Origin: Heterocephalus glaber
Lineage: Eukaryota > Chordata > Mammalia > Rodentia > Bathyergidae
Length of the DNA stretch: 64,000 nt
Direction of reading: 5' to 3'
Assembly (NCBI RefSeq): GCF_000247695.1
Contig: NW_004624866.1
Location: 3,127,889-3,191,888 of the forward strand
This document shows positions 1 through 12,797 of this stretch, one piece after another. The position numbers were made by a program, and so were the translations under genes. Position 1 is the first letter of the stretch; every line of letters begins with the position of its first letter. A model generated the notes under the pieces. It made no database searches. It was not told the DNA's origin and saw nothing but the letters and a program-made list of their open reading frames with translations.

Positions 1-330
1 GTTTGTAGACAAGAAAATAAAGTAGGAGCCTCCTGAGGTCTTCTAGCTAATCCTGGCTAGAAGGAGTTAAAAACAAACTCTACTAGAGTGATTCTCCTGG
101 GAAGCAACTCTAAAATAGCAATAGAAAAAGAGAAAAAAAAAAAAAAAAACAGATAAAGAAAGGCACCAAATGGCCTTAGGACTTGCAGCAAGAGACTAGA
201 AAAAGACCTGACAGGAGAGCTCAGAAAGAAAGTCAGGTGCACAAATGATAAGCCCCCCACGTCCGATAAGATATGGTGGGAGCAGAGGAGACTAATTCTA
301 AGTACCCACACCTATGTTCTAACATATACA

Positions 331-374
331 CACTGGTGTGCGTGTGCACCAGCGTGTGCGTGTGTGTGTGTGTA
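331..374. repeat. (TG)n microsatellite, imperfect
   Basis: Alternating TG/CG dinucleotides with short interruptions. This is a simple sequence repeat, likely polymorphic, with no coding content. Confidence 0.85.
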
Positions 375-485
375 TTCACGTAGAGTCACTGTATTATTCA
401 CTCTAGGGTCATTATTACAGTACAATAGATATCCACACACCCCCTTACTGAGTCTAAATTAAACAAGAATAAGGCACCCCTACAC

Positions 486-912
486 TAAATGCTTTTTGCA
501 TAAAAGGGATATGGCTGAGTCTTTGGTAGTTCAGGGGCAGAATGTTATGGTTTGCGTCTAGATGCCCCCCCCCCAAAGTCTCATGAGGATGAGGTGGGAC
601 TTTCTTTTCCAGAGGTAGTTGAATCTGGAATCTGTAGTGCTGGGGTTAAGGGCATGTGTTTACTAAACCACTACATGTGAGTGATTAGTTTGGCACCACC
701 CTAATCCTGGTAGTTTGAATAAGATAAAAGGGGAAGAAAGATGCTGTTAAACTCTCTTGTTCCTTTGCTGCCTTGTGTGCCATGTTGTTTCTCCTCTGCA
801 ATGCCTGTTCACCATCCCTGCCTTGGTGCCAGCCAGTTATGGACTAAAACCTCTAGGAACTGTAAGCCAAATAAACCCCTTCCCCTCCAAAAAAAATAAA
901 AATAAAAAAATA
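486..912 (+). mobile_element. MaLR-type LTR with ~55 bp of internal sequence and a poly(A)-like tail
   Basis: The LTR begins TGTTATGGTTTG at 543 and runs to AATAAACCCC near 870. The bases before it (about 486-542) match the end of the internal region seen before the LTRs at 21782 and 63817, so this is the 3' end of an element. Instead of continuing past the polyadenylation signal like the other LTRs here, the copy stops about 14 bases after AATAAA and runs into an A-rich tract interrupted by single T's. ERVL-MaLR elements are non-autonomous. The ending suggests a copied polyadenylated transcript, although no clear target duplication was found. Confidence 0.75.
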
Positions 913-950
913 ACATGGGTTAATTCAATGAAAGCATGGAAAGCACTCTT

Positions 951-1035
951 TTTTTTTTTTGGTACCAGGGATCAAACTTGGGTTCTTGAACTTGCGAGGC
1001 AGGAGGCATAACCACTGAGCTAAATCCCCAGCCCA
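951..1035 (-). mobile_element. tRNA-derived ID-like SINE (GGTACC subfamily)
   Basis: Poly(T), then GGTACCAGGGAT, then CACTGAGCTAAATCCCCAGCCC, read on the plus strand, is the reverse complement of the SINE. The complement has an A box (TTTAGCTCAGTGG) and a degraded B box of RNA polymerase III type. No convincing target duplication was seen. Confidence 0.88.
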
Positions 1036-3849
1036 GGAGTTACACTTTTATTCCTGTAAGAGCATAGGGGTCACTGGAGTGATGTGTAATACCACATGTG
1101 TGAAATAGTAAATTACTAGTGATTTAAAAAAAAGCAATAAGTAGTTTGTAAAGGTTTTGAACAAGGAGGAATATGAATGTGATAACTGCCATGAAATGAC
1201 AGTTCTTGCAACTGCAACAAAAGTATGAATTTGAAAATAATAAAATGGGAAACAAAGAAATAGATTAAAAACTACTAAAATTGAATCAAATGTCTTATCA
1301 CTTCTCTCATTTGCAGCTTGTCTAGAAAACAAAGCTATTGTAAATGAATCTAAAAAACCTATATGAGAATGATAAGGTGACATTTAAATTAAAAAAGAAG
1401 AGGTGAGAAAGAAAATATTAGGGAAGACAAGCTCATATGTTTTGTCAGTGAATGGGTTGTAGAGAAATAAAGAATCAAAGGTTACAAATCGGGTTCCTAA
1501 GGCAACTAGCCTGTCTTTTAAAGAAACACAGAATTCAGACAATGGCTCATAGATTTGAATAACAGTCTTGATGAGAGTCAAATATTATGGCTTCATAAAG
1601 AAGGTCTGGATTCATCAGGCAATTGTTGAATGTCTGGATTTTAGGAGAGAACTCATGGCAAATGAAGCTGTACAAATGGATTAGATCACTGAAACAGAAC
1701 CTGTAGGTAAGAGGGAAGGAACTTTCTGGATGACCAGCATATGAAGAAATAAAAGGAAGAAATGCTAAAGGGGTAGTTAGGAGACAAAGTGGGAGACAGG
1801 AGAATAGTCTGTGTTGTCTTTAGACCTCTTTATAAAAACTTCTAAAAGAAAGTGTCCTGTTTCAGACTAAAGTATTTGGAGATTAAAATACAAATCAAAA
1901 TATAAATAATATTTAACTAAAAAGAATTAAGAGCAACTTATAGTCAAACTCACAGATTCGACAAAAATGGATGTAATAGACAATAAAAGCTGAGAGCTAT
2001 TAACAGGAAAGGTTGCTATAAAAATGGATTTGAAAAAATGTCATCTCAATGGAAAGTCTGGCTTCTACTAATGTCATTCTCTCTCTCATTCAGTTTTTTG
2101 GGGTTTTTTTGGTAAAACAATTTCTACTCTTTTTTTCTCTTTCTCATTGCTGAAATCATTCACTGGCTATTTGTTCTCAATAGAACTAGACTCAAAGAAT
2201 CAACTGTTCTGCCAGTCTAACATTTGAGTAAGTATTATTCCACTCAAAGTGTAAAGAGACACTAGTACATTACTCACCATCATATTGTGCAACAGAATGA
2301 CAGGCTGGATGCCATTCAAATGGTTTGTTCAAGTACATATTTCAGACAGCAAATCTACAAGCATAGATGGGGCCAAAGGCCTTGAGACTTCAATAAGGAA
2401 GGAGCATATATATTTTCATAAACATTGTACTCAAGCTACTGTTAAAGATACAGCTGCTAATTGTGATGTTGAAAGTAGTAGTGGAAAAACTTTTTAGATT
2501 TTTAAATATCATAATAGCTGCCAGCTGAAAAGAAACACTCATGCTCAGTCACATGTTCAGTCTTGAAAATATATATTGGAATAAATGCTAATTGTTACTG
2601 AGAAAAAAATGTCTAAATCACTTACAATTAGCACTTAAAGTCTGGGTCTTTTGCTCAAGTTATTTACTCAGTCACTTATAAACCTTCATTTATTTGTTAT
2701 TTTGCTTTTTGTATGCTTGTTGGCTTGCAAACAAGGAGTACACCAATATAAATGTTAGAATGTATCTAAATCCAGTTCTCTAACTCACAATAAATAGGTC
2801 ACAGGTAGCAAATCTGATAAGATAAAATGTTCTTTATGAAAAAATATATTCAAATATATTAACATATTCCACCAAAGATCGAGACCCTTCCAGATCATGT
2901 CTTGCAAGTTACATAAGCAATAAATTATGATAAAAGCCTCTTTTTCTTTGGGGTAGGATGGGAAAATATGTATTTACTTCCCATCTTATTCATGAGTATA
3001 ACTATATAAATGGGAATGGGAGAAAGGAAGGAGGAAATTTTGCCTCAATGATTTTTATTGCATTTTAAAACCAGTTTCCATCCTAGGAGCAAAAAGCTGG
3101 TGGGCTGTCCTAATTTCCAGGAATATAATAAGAGCTTTGATATTTTACTAATCCTTTCTTTCACTGTACCAAGATAGCCCAATGCAGCAAGTAGGGCAAG
3201 TATAATTCATTTTCATGTATAAGAAGACCCTCCAGGCTCCTCTTCTTGAATTGTGAAGGAGAGTTAAATCTACTCATGAGAGGCAAGTATTTAATGAGAT
3301 TGTAAAAATAATATTTACTAGTATGCTCCTAGAAATAGTCTATGGACATTTGGGATCCTGATTGAAATATGGTTTTAAAGTTTTGCTGTTAGAAACTACT
3401 TCCATTTACAGGCATTTTTCAACTATTTCTATTCACATGAATTTAATTTTAATTATTGAGTTAGAAAATAAAACACATACAAAACACTAAAACTAGAAAA
3501 TCCATCACAGCAGAATGGATTGTATATAGATGTCTTATACAAGTTAGTGCAGAGGTGAGAGACAAACATGAAACTTAGGAGGAAAAACGGTATTTTTTAT
3601 TTAAGTAAAACACAAATGGAAGAGTAAATCTGAGTAGTTTAAAGGTGCATTAGTTGGTTCATTAGCTGATTGAATCTTGTAAAGTTAGAAATATAAAAAT
3701 CTGAAATCTGTCTTCAGAAATTCTCCTGTCTTATTTGTCTGGAATAATTTATATTAAAATCTGTGATTTTAAAAATAGTTCTGAAATTTCAGTGTTGGGA
3801 TCAATTCTACATAATTTTGGGGGAAAATCATTTGACAATTAAATTATGA
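1036..3849. other. Unique AT-rich DNA, no gene seen
   Basis: There is no recognisable repeat family, exon or RNA gene. The reading frames are short and lack any familiar motif. Old unrecognised repeats are possible. Confidence 0.5.
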
Positions 3850-4460
3850 TTAGACCTAGTCTTCTTGCCTACAGGCTGGCTGCAACATGCTGAGACATAA
3901 CTCCATTTTTGCCTCTGTTCAAACCTGAGGCCTCAAGGGTCCCGAGATACTGTGACACTCAAGGGCAAGATTATATCAGCTGAAGACATCCTGGTTCTTT
4001 GAGAACCAAGTAAAAATGTCTCACCTGGGAGGGACAAATTTCTTATCAGTTTAACTCATCCCACCTACTGTTGTAAGAACTTCTTCGTCCATTTTACATT
4101 CTAATCAACATAAGATCCACATCAGCATTCCTCATGATCCTAGGATTACTGCCACCCTTCCAGACATCTGATTACAAAATGCTTGTTCATTTAGGATCAT
4201 CGTTGCCCTAAATCATCTGATACGCCCTATGAACCTAATAAACCATGGAAAGCTCAGGCTGCCTTCACCTTTGCTACTCAGAGCAGCACTGATCAGGCCC
4301 AAAGCCCAGCTCTTTTCTAAGTCTTATTTTCTGTCTTTATTCTTTAATTTGCCTTGTTCTGTCATGGCTTACAGGAGACCAGGGCACACTGCAGAGGTTC
4401 TGGTAATGTCCCCTTTCCCTGTTCCCTACATCATAGAACAGACCAAATCAAATACACCCA
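3850..4460 (+). mobile_element. Possible solitary retroviral LTR
   Basis: The stretch is richer in C and G than its surroundings. It carries LTR-like features, including CCTATGAACCTAATAAACC (a possible polyadenylation signal) near 4225 and pyrimidine-rich text after it. I cannot assign a family or exact ends. It could also be unique sequence. Confidence 0.35.
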
Positions 4461-7079
4461 TTTAAGGACAATGTGTGTTTTTAAATGTCACTTATCTTCC
4501 CTAATTATTGGTGTTTTTTGTCTCACATTCACAGCAAGAATATAGTTATCGCTGACTTTCCTAACACAGGGCCTCTAGGACTCTGCAATGTCCTTTCCAA
4601 ATATTTTTAAGGTCCTCAGGAATAGTTTTTAAAATATTCACAAACATGAATAAATGCCAAAATGCAGCCCATTCTCCGTTTTTCAATAACCTAAAATATC
4701 TGAACCAATACTGAATAACTTTTGTGATGATGTATAATGGCTTTTTCTCATTCTGTTTCATAGTCTATTAACTTCTCCTCAAATCAGTACTATTTGTACT
4801 CTGTTATCTTAGAGTAGTTGGTAAAATGGCCTCTTCAATTTTGGTTGTTTCGTGTTCACAAAAATCAGTTTCCCCCTTGGAGCCGCATTTTTAGCCATTG
4901 TATCAAGCCAGTTGAAGTTGATTAGAGCCACAGTTCTATGCTCAGAATTGTAAATGAGATACTGTGAACAAGTGTCTCAGTAAGTGAATCCTTCTTCTCC
5001 TTAATCTATTGGTATGATCTGGGAAAATCTTCTGTTGCCACAACTAAGCAGTTAATGGGATGTGCCAGACCTCCCAAAACAGGCTGAACTCAAACTGAAG
5101 CCTCTGACAAATTACTTAATTGTCCTTATAGATATAAATTTGAGTTTTCTCACACTTCCTATGTTTTTAACAATAAGATATTAATACCATATAAGCAGTG
5201 TGCTTCTTTGTCAAAATCAGTGACCTCTAAATCCTTCATTTTCTGAGTTCATATATTCTGAGGAGGTCCAGTTTGATGGGCAATGAACAAGGCTGTCTTT
5301 GCTAAAGTGTCATAATGCTGCCTGGAAGAATTAGCTAACGACCACATTTAATAGTGTCTTCTCTTTGTTCATCTGGGTAACATTTACCAGTCTTTCCATG
5401 GGGAGAAGAAGAAATAACAGTTGGCATTCTGGTCTATTGAGACACATAAAGCAGGCACACACTGAAGGTCAGCTCCACAGTCTGCCAAGTTGTGGTGTGC
5501 ATGTGAGGAGAAGCGTTTGTTCATCCTCCTTTCGTATTAAAGAAAGTATCTAATCATGTCCCCTTGAGCAACTGGAGAAAAAAAAACTTGGACAGCATCA
5601 GTGTTCTTTGGATCACTTGACAGTGCATGAATTATCAACATATATGAAATTATTCATTTATGCAAAACTGTAATTTGTATAGCCTCTTATTCTGCATGAA
5701 TACTACCCATGTGTGCCAAACATACGCAGTGGTGACTTCATTAGAATAAGTATTCAAGGCAGAGATGCCTAACCTCTAATTTCCTTCCCTGTTTTTCACA
5801 CACACACATATCAGTTGCAAGAGAAATTTCACTTTTCTTATTATAGATCCTTTTGTTTAAAGCAGTAACAAATATAGAAAATATACAATATTCTATGGAG
5901 AAGCTGTTTGTAGTAATATGAGCAGAATTGGAGACTCCAAAGCAATCTTGAAAGGTTGTATGAACCCTTGAAAATGTCAGGAATTTCACATTTCTGAAAG
6001 AATGTTATCATGCAACAGAAAAGCAAAGTGGCCTCATTTTAAATACCCTGCACTTTAAGCAATACCACTATAGAAACTATCTTCACAGAATCACATTTTT
6101 CTTTTGATCATTTCACAAACTTAATATTAATTAGCTCAATGTTTTGAAAGTTCACTAAGAATAAAAAAATTATATAAATTTCATCTGTAACAAAGGACCA
6201 AATTTTCCATGACTTGGATTACGTTTGCATTAGATGAAGAAGGGAAAGGAGGAGGTAAAAGTGGGGAAGAAAAAAAAGCAAAAACAACTAAAACTCCTCC
6301 ATCTTATTCAACTAAAAATAAAATCAGACAATAAATAAATAGGCTTTTATAGCCAGTTCTTTTTTTTTTATGGTCAACTCTTATATGCTTAAAAGTATTT
6401 GTGGTTCTTCCAGAAACTGTGGAATGGGAGACTGAGCCAGTGCTGCTTATTTTTCCTGCCAAAAGAATTGCCATCTCTGGAGTGGTGGTGGCCATAGAGG
6501 GGTAGGTTTCCAGTCGCCTTTGTGGACAGGCACAAAGGAGAGGGTAAAGGGAGCCAATACTGTACAATTGCAAAACCTCATTAGTGTCTGAATGTGGGCA
6601 ACACGGCCATTTGTGTGTGCTTTATTAATCTCCTAGGCATCTCTCAAGCCAATCAAGCTGACAATCAAGATTAACCATCACACTAATATATACACACACT
6701 TATAAATACGTCTCTTTGTAACCATTCATCTCTATCTTGAGCTAGCCATGAACTCATATATTGTCTCCAAATGCAATCATTACCAACACTTGAATTGTTC
6801 CAGCTTTTTCTACTTCTTACCTAAAATTTCCCCCTTCATTCACTACTGTATACATTTATTGAATTCAGTTATATTTTACATGAACAGTTTTACAATTGTT
6901 TTATAATTGCTAACCTGTATTCTCATGAGAAAGTTTTATCAAAGACAACTTTAATGTACAGTTCCTCTTCCCCTAGATACCACCCATTTCCAAAGTTAAT
7001 TGCGTCTGTACTTTTTCTCCCACGACCTTCAGTAATTCATTTGTCACAACCTGTATTCCATTCTGAGATCTTTTCAAGT
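4461..7079. other. Unique AT-rich DNA, no gene seen
   Basis: No family, exon or RNA gene was recognised. Contents are a few short simple tracts, such as (CA)n near 5799-5809 and a poly(T) near 6360. Open frames here have no known motif. Confidence 0.5.
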
Positions 7080-8160
7080 CCTAAGTGGTTTTTGTTTGTT
7101 TGCAGACAATAAGACTCATTTTAAGTGTTGTAAAATTCTATGAGTATTGATAAATTCAGCGGCTGATCTGCCTACCATCTCTATATTTTGTCTTTTCTGG
7201 AGCTATGCAGGTTGTCTACTTCCCTTTGTATGAATTCTGACCAAGAAATGAGGCCATTTCATCTACATATTTTAATGTGTTTAACGCTATAGTTAGTCCA
7301 ATAAGCAATTGCTTTTGTTGTATTCCAAAAATTGTGACAACTTCTGCTTCATTAGATTTTTCTCATTGTCTTTTGTTTTCTGCAGTTTGAGTGTGTGGAG
7401 GTACTATGTCCTTGATAATCATCCTGCTTGATGTTCTCAAATTCCTGAATTGGAGGATGAGGTTTCAAAATGAATTTTGGAGGAAACAACAACCTTCAAA
7501 CAACAACATTTTTTTCTCCAAAATTTAATATTGCTTGATAAAAAAAATTTGTCAATATAAAAATCATTGTTTGTCATTTCAATTTGCATTTCTTTAATAA
7601 TGAGGTTGAAGATTAAGATTGCATACTTAACAGCTTCTTTACACCTTTTGTCTATTTTTTATTGCTGTTTATATCTTTCATTTGATGTGTAAGAATTCAT
7701 ATATTTTTTCTTCTTTCTTTCCTTCACTCCTCTACTTCCTTCTATTTTTAAATTTCCTTTCTTCCATCCCTCCTTTACTCCCTTTCTGTCTTTCCTTCTT
7801 TTTTCAATAATTATGTCAAGTATTTACTTTACAGTTGTATTTTAGAATTCATACTTCACAAACCTCCCTAATTTCAAGAATACATATACTCATTTAAATA
7901 TTCTTTATGCATTTAAACTCCTAGCCCAATTTGTTTTTTGTTGTGAGATATCGGGATATGACTTTTTTTTTTTCCAGGAAAGTGTTAAACAAAAACCATG
8001 ACACTCCTTGTTCAATGGTGCATTCTTTTCCTATTGATTTAAAATTCTATTGTTATCATAGCTTATATACCTTTATTCACTTCTCTATTTCTTGGTCTTC
8101 TAATGTGTCCCTCTTGATTTTATTGAGCTTGCTAGAGCTTACTGAACACCTTTAATTTCT
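7080..8160 (-). mobile_element. Degenerate LINE-1 3' portion
   Basis: The plus strand reads as antisense L1. Around 7570-7650 the phrase TTTGCATTTCTTTAATAATGA and the text after it match the usual antisense L1 ORF2/3'UTR junction, and the flanks have the typical T-rich antisense L1 composition. No open ORF2 remains. Boundaries are approximate, and the 7700-7800 part is pyrimidine-rich. Confidence 0.55.
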
Positions 8161-9224
8161 TGCTTTCATTTTGATGACTAAATAACATAACTTCCTGAAT
8201 CTTTGTGTTGGTTAACAAAACTCAGTAACTTCGAGAACCTGCAGATTCAGGCAGCCCCTTTGTCTTTGACCATGTGCTAGAGGCAGGGCATTGTAGAATT
8301 CTGTAATCTGAGAGAAGATTTCAATGTCAAATAGCCTGACCTTGGTCTTTGTGGAAGGGGAGACTATTTCCTGACCAGTGACTGCATGTTAATTCCATTT
8401 TAGAAGCTGAGCCATTTGGTGACCAGTGTAGTCCAATGTCACATATGTTTGGTGCATTGAGTTCTTCTTTTTTAGGTTGTATGTTTAACCTTCAGTAGAT
8501 CAGGAAGAATCAGTCTCTACAGCAATACAGCCCTGTCACGTAGCAGTGGCAAAGGGCAGTCTCCTAACAACTGGTCAGAAGTTTCCTCTCTTCCAATGAA
8601 GCAACATCGCCCTCCTTCTCAACCTTCACTCTTCCCCATTATTGAGGGCGGATCTTTTGGGTTGGCAAACGACATTCTGGTACCTCTTGACATCTCCAAG
8701 AATCCTATTGCTACCATGTTATTAGAAGTACTTTCTTTTGGGAGTTGGGGGTAAATCACCAGTTAGAGTTCCATTCATAGATTCGCTAATTAAGATGAAT
8801 AAAATTCCAGGGAATTAAAATACGAAGCAGTCCCAAATCACCCTTTAGTTCCACAGTAAATTTGGATATAGGGGCTGATGGGTTGAAACAGATTCTTGTT
8901 TTGTTTTGTTTTTTTTTTTTGATCGTGTTTAGTTTGCTCTGTTTTTCAGAAAATCAAAATTTATATTTGAGATGGATACTTCTACTCATTGATATTTACA
9001 TGTTTCTTCTACATATAAAATAACTTAATAGCTAAGAATATGGACAACAGAACCTGATTGGCTAGAATTAAATTCTGATCCTATTATTGCCGAGGATAAT
9101 TATGTGAAACTGGGAAATAAAGCAAAAAGGTTATAATGAATTTTCAATAGTCTCTTAATGCATTCCCTAAAAGTCAAACCCAAAGATTATTTAATTAGCT
9201 AGGGACTGTATTTTCTCTAACTTA
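8161..9224. other. No recognised feature
   Basis: No gene was seen. The 8240-8720 part is less AT-rich and could be an old unassigned LTR. A poly(T) tract lies near 8910. Confidence 0.4.
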
Positions 9225-9480
9225 TTACTTAGATTAGTTGTTCTCAAACTTTTTAGTTTCAGGACATTTTAATGTTTTTTGTTTGTTTGTTTGTTTGTTT
9301 TTTGGTACCAGGGATTGAATTAGGGTCTTTGCGCTTGCAAGGCAGTTGGCAGAACCACTGAGCTAAATCCCCAGCTTAGGACATTTAAATTTTAATGAAA
9401 TATTGAGGACAGACACACAAAAAACTGTGTGAGTGTATTTATTGGATACACTTTTAAAGTGAGATAATTTTGAAGTATAT
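9225..9480 (+). mobile_element. Old hAT-type DNA transposon fragment split by a SINE
   Basis: The text GTTCTCAAACTTTTTAGTTTC followed by AGGACATTT, and after the SINE by AATATTGAGGACA, resembles a widespread mammalian non-autonomous DNA transposon beginning with 'ttctcaaactttttggtctcaggacccc'. The assignment is from memory of the consensus and is tentative. Confidence 0.4.
9261..9386 (-). mobile_element. tRNA-derived SINE with 9-bp target duplication
   Basis: A (GTTT)n tail, then TTTGGTACCAGGGATT through CACTGAGCTAAATCCCCAGC, is an antisense copy of the GGTACC SINE. AGGACATTT occurs at 9261-9269 and again at 9378-9386, which marks the insertion ends inside the older DNA transposon. Confidence 0.9.
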
Positions 9481-9589
9481 ATTAGTTCATTAAAAAGATA
9501 AATCAATTACATGTTAACAGAAATAATGTTTTAAGGAAAAAAATCCCTATATTTTCTGAAACAAAATAGCAAGAATAGAATCTATTGGG

Positions 9590-10115
9590 GTTTCAGAATG
9601 TGCTGCCCCTAAATATGATGCCTTGGTAATCTAGAAAACAGCAGAAGAAAAGAAATTCTCTCTACCTTCTCCCATCCTTCTTCCCTGATTCAGGGTATAA
9701 AAAAGTTCTCTGGCCTTCTTCTAAAGCAGATCTTTGGTCTACACTGAGAATATCTTCCCTTATCCTTGGAGAAAAAGACTGTCTTTATTTCTGAAGACAC
9801 AGGATCACAGACAAAAAATGAACAAATAGGCACTGCGAAGTTTGCCCCAAACAGGCAAAGATGAGTTAGCTCCTCCATCCCCTCCTTCTCCTCCACATGT
9901 GACCCTTCAGCACTCAGACATACGTCCCTTCCCCAATTTGACCTCATCTGCCAGGTTAGGGCACAGCATGAGACCATAGCTAGATGCAGCTGCTAGATCT
10001 TTAATTTTGTATGCTCCAGCATCATTCTGTGCTAAATAAACTTCTTTTTTTATTTTTTGATAAGTTACATAGTCTTGGGTGTACTATTATAACCCAAAAT
10101 AGACTAAGACAATTC
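9590..10115 (+). mobile_element. Solo ERVL/MaLR-type LTR
   Basis: The 3' end shows the order typical of these LTRs: a TGTGCTAAATAAAC polyadenylation region near 10030, then AAGTTACATAGTCTTGGGT, then a final ATAGACTAAGACA. A TATAAAA motif lies near 9695 in the expected promoter position. There are no coding remnants. Confidence 0.65.
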
Positions 10116-10149
10116 CCTAAATCAAACACTTTATTAAAATGTTCATGAC

Positions 10150-10690
10150 TACTCCAACACTTCCTGTATTTGTTATCTAATGAGGCATAACCTACCGCTC
10201 CCAGGACACAAAAGCTTACACAACAAATGTTTATTAATCTATCCTTTCTGAGGAAAAAGAAATTGTACATTGCTTATTTAGAAGCTTTTGTCTTAGACAA
10301 AAGGTTTTGCAGCTTATGTAGTCAAGGGTGTGCTTTTATCTGAGGGTTCAACAGGGACCATCTACATCCAAGCTCACATAGCTGGTTATTGGTAGGATCC
10401 ATAACATAGAATTCTACATGTACTCATGAACACAATCTCCACAGAGTTTCCTTGTGACATGGCACTGGCTTCCCCAGAGGGAGTGATCCAAAGACAGAAA
10501 GAGAAAGAATAAAAGATGGAAGCCAGTGTTTTACTATCTACTCTCACAAATAACATTCCATAATTTCTGCCACATTTTTATCATAATCAGTAAATGTAAC
10601 CCACAGTCAAGGAGTATACAAAGACATTTATACACAGAGATTGGGATTCTAGAGCCACGTTGGAGACTGCCTGCCTGGCCTCCTAACACA
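10150..10690 (-). mobile_element. Ancient LTR (MLT1-like), antisense
   Basis: The plus strand carries antisense landmarks of a widespread mammalian LTR: TTTGTTATCTAATGAGGCATAAC, ACAACAAATGTTTATTAATCT, AAGCTCACATAGCTGGTTATTGG, and near the end GCCACGTTGGAGACTGCCTGCC. It is heavily diverged, and the exact subfamily is not assigned. Confidence 0.6.
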
Positions 10691-11484
10691 ATATTAATGT
10701 GATGGAAGAGAAGTCAGAATGGGAAAAAGTAGCAATCTTAACAGTTTCGGGTTAAAATGTTATACTTCTGAAAGTCATAAATAACATGTTGGTAGCGCTA
10801 CTAAGGGCCTTAGAGGAGGCACAAGAAAGGGCCCTGAAACTTCAGCCTCACTGGTTTCATAGTAAATCTCTGTCTATGTGCACTTCTCTTAGGGCAATAG
10901 CTGGCACTTACTTAGTCAATGCATAGTGGGCGATAGTCCCTGTTGCTAATATTTTCATACATCTATTATTAATATTCATATATTTTCCAGCTAGATACAG
11001 ATAGTGTGTATTTCTCCAGTAACATTAACATTAAATTTTAAATGTTTTTTTCCATTTGTCTTTGACCACCTTTCTGTTTTCAGAACTGTCGGTCCATGTG
11101 ATTCTTGCCTAACTCCTCCCACTTAATTGTGCCACATGTTAGAAGATGAGTTGTCAGCATTCAGTTGGAAATTTCCATAGGGTAAACAAGATGTACAAAG
11201 TCAAGTGCTCATGCTTCTGGTTTCAGAAAATCAGGGCCTTTCATTTTATTTGGCCTCTCAATCTGAGACTCATCTGTTACCATCTTCCAGGCCATGCAAA
11301 GGTGGTAAAAGGAAAGAAAGCACATGAATCATCAGGAAGTGTTAATCCAATGATAATATTCCAAGTGGGCCTCTGGAGATGCCCTCTTGATTGGACTTAG
11401 CTATCTCAGCTATCGTTATTGCAACATATATTATTTGCTAACCACCATGCTGTAAACACGGGTATGCTTTATCTATATTACAGT

Positions 11485-11815
11485 GCAATAGATTGAATAT
11501 TTGTTTCCCCCAAACTTCACATATTGAAATCCTGATCCCCAGTGGGATGGTATTAGGAAATAGGGTCTTTGAGATGCAATAGAGCCCTTGTGAATGGAAA
11601 GAAACCCCAGAGAGTTCTATCTTCCTCTTCCTTCTATGTGAGGATAGAAGAAAATAATAGCAGTCTGCAACCCTAAAGATGGCCCTCACCAGAACCCAGC
11701 CATATTAGCACCTTTATCTCAGGTTTCCAGCCCCTAGAACCATAAGAAATAGATTTCTATTGTTTATATGCCACCTAGTCTGCAATGCTTTGTTTTAACA
11801 GAACTGACCAAATCA
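11485..11815 (+). mobile_element. Ancient MaLR-type LTR (MLT1/MST-like)
   Basis: Ordered landmarks are ATATTGAAATCCTGATCCCCAG, TTCTATGTGAGGATAGAAG, TTTCCAGCCCCTAGAACC and GAAATAGATTTCTATTGTTTA near the end. Two relatives are in this window: 19655-19926 (antisense) and 59535-59880 (sense). Confidence 0.7.
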
Positions 11816-11819
11816 TCAT

Positions 11820-11965
11820 GCCAGTCCTATGAAAGAGGTGCTCTTTTACCTACTTTTCAGAGGAAGGGACAGCAGCTGAGAGAGACAAACAACCTGATAT
11901 CATCACATAGCTAGTATTTTGGAACTGGGAATAAACTCAGCCAGTCTATTTGTACAGCCCATTCC
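11820..11965 (-). mobile_element. MIR-like SINE, antisense
   Basis: TTTTACCTACTTTTCAGAGGAAG followed by a GAGAGACAAACAACCTG-type stretch and CACATAGCTAGTATTT is the usual antisense MIR core and tail order. It is old and diverged. Confidence 0.55.
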
Positions 11966-12637
11966 CTCAACATAATTTAAGAAAATACCAAAAGGACCAC
12001 ATTTTAGGATAAAATATGCCTAGCAAATCAGAGCTAGTTTTCAAAGATCTGAAATGTCCAAAGATATCATATGGTATGCTTTCATGGAAAGAGTTCTTGC
12101 TCTATGGGAGTTTATCTGTACAAGTTGCACAGTGTTAGCACTGTCAGGATATATACCTAGTTCTCTCTTCTTTCCCTTTACTGTCTCCATCTCCACTCTA
12201 TAACCTTTAAGATATTGCCTCTTCTTTAGCTCCTCCAAAGCAAAATTAATCATTTAGTTTCTTTCCCCCCACAATAAAACTGCTTGACAAAAATGGACAG
12301 TAAAACAGACCACTTGAGTCCTTGAGTTAGGGACACAAAAGTCAACCTAAAATATGTCTATATTCCTAGGATTTGCTGGAGAAACATGTTGTACTTCCCA
12401 TGGGCAAGAGACATTCTGCTATAACAGCAAAATTTAAATCATAAAGTAAGTTTTCTTCTGATCACTCTACTAGTTGAGTCTTTGCTGTCATTTTGTATCT
12501 GCATTGTGTAAAGCTGTAACATTTTAATTATTTCAAAAAAACGTTACAAAATTCAAAGCAAAAGTGAATCTGAAACAGTTTTTCTCTGTATGCAAAGATG
12601 AATGTTTGCTAGAGACATAACCAAAAGGAAGTACCTC

Positions 12638-12797
12638 TTAGCTGAGTGTAGTGGCCCATGCCTGTAACCCCAAGAATAAGGAGGCTGAGGCAGGAGGGTC
12701 ACCACAAGTTTGGGGTAGCCTGGGCTACATACTGAGTTTAAGGCCAGCCTGAACTACAAAGCAAGATTTTGTCTCAAAAATACAAACAAACAAAAAA
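12638..12797 (+). mobile_element. B1-like SINE (7SL-derived)
   Basis: Landmarks in order are GCTGAGTGTAGTGGCCCATG, CCTGTAACCCCAAGAATAAG, GAGGCTGAGGCAGGAGG, AAGGCCAGCCTGAACTACA, and a TGTCTCAAAAATACAAACAAAC tail. B1 monomers are rodent-specific, which supports a rodent host. An imperfect duplication (AGTACCTCTTA / AGTATTATCTCTTA) may flank it. Confidence 0.92.

Noticed and set aside
5799..5809. Short (CA)n near 5.8 kb
   Set aside because: Too short to list as a microsatellite of interest.
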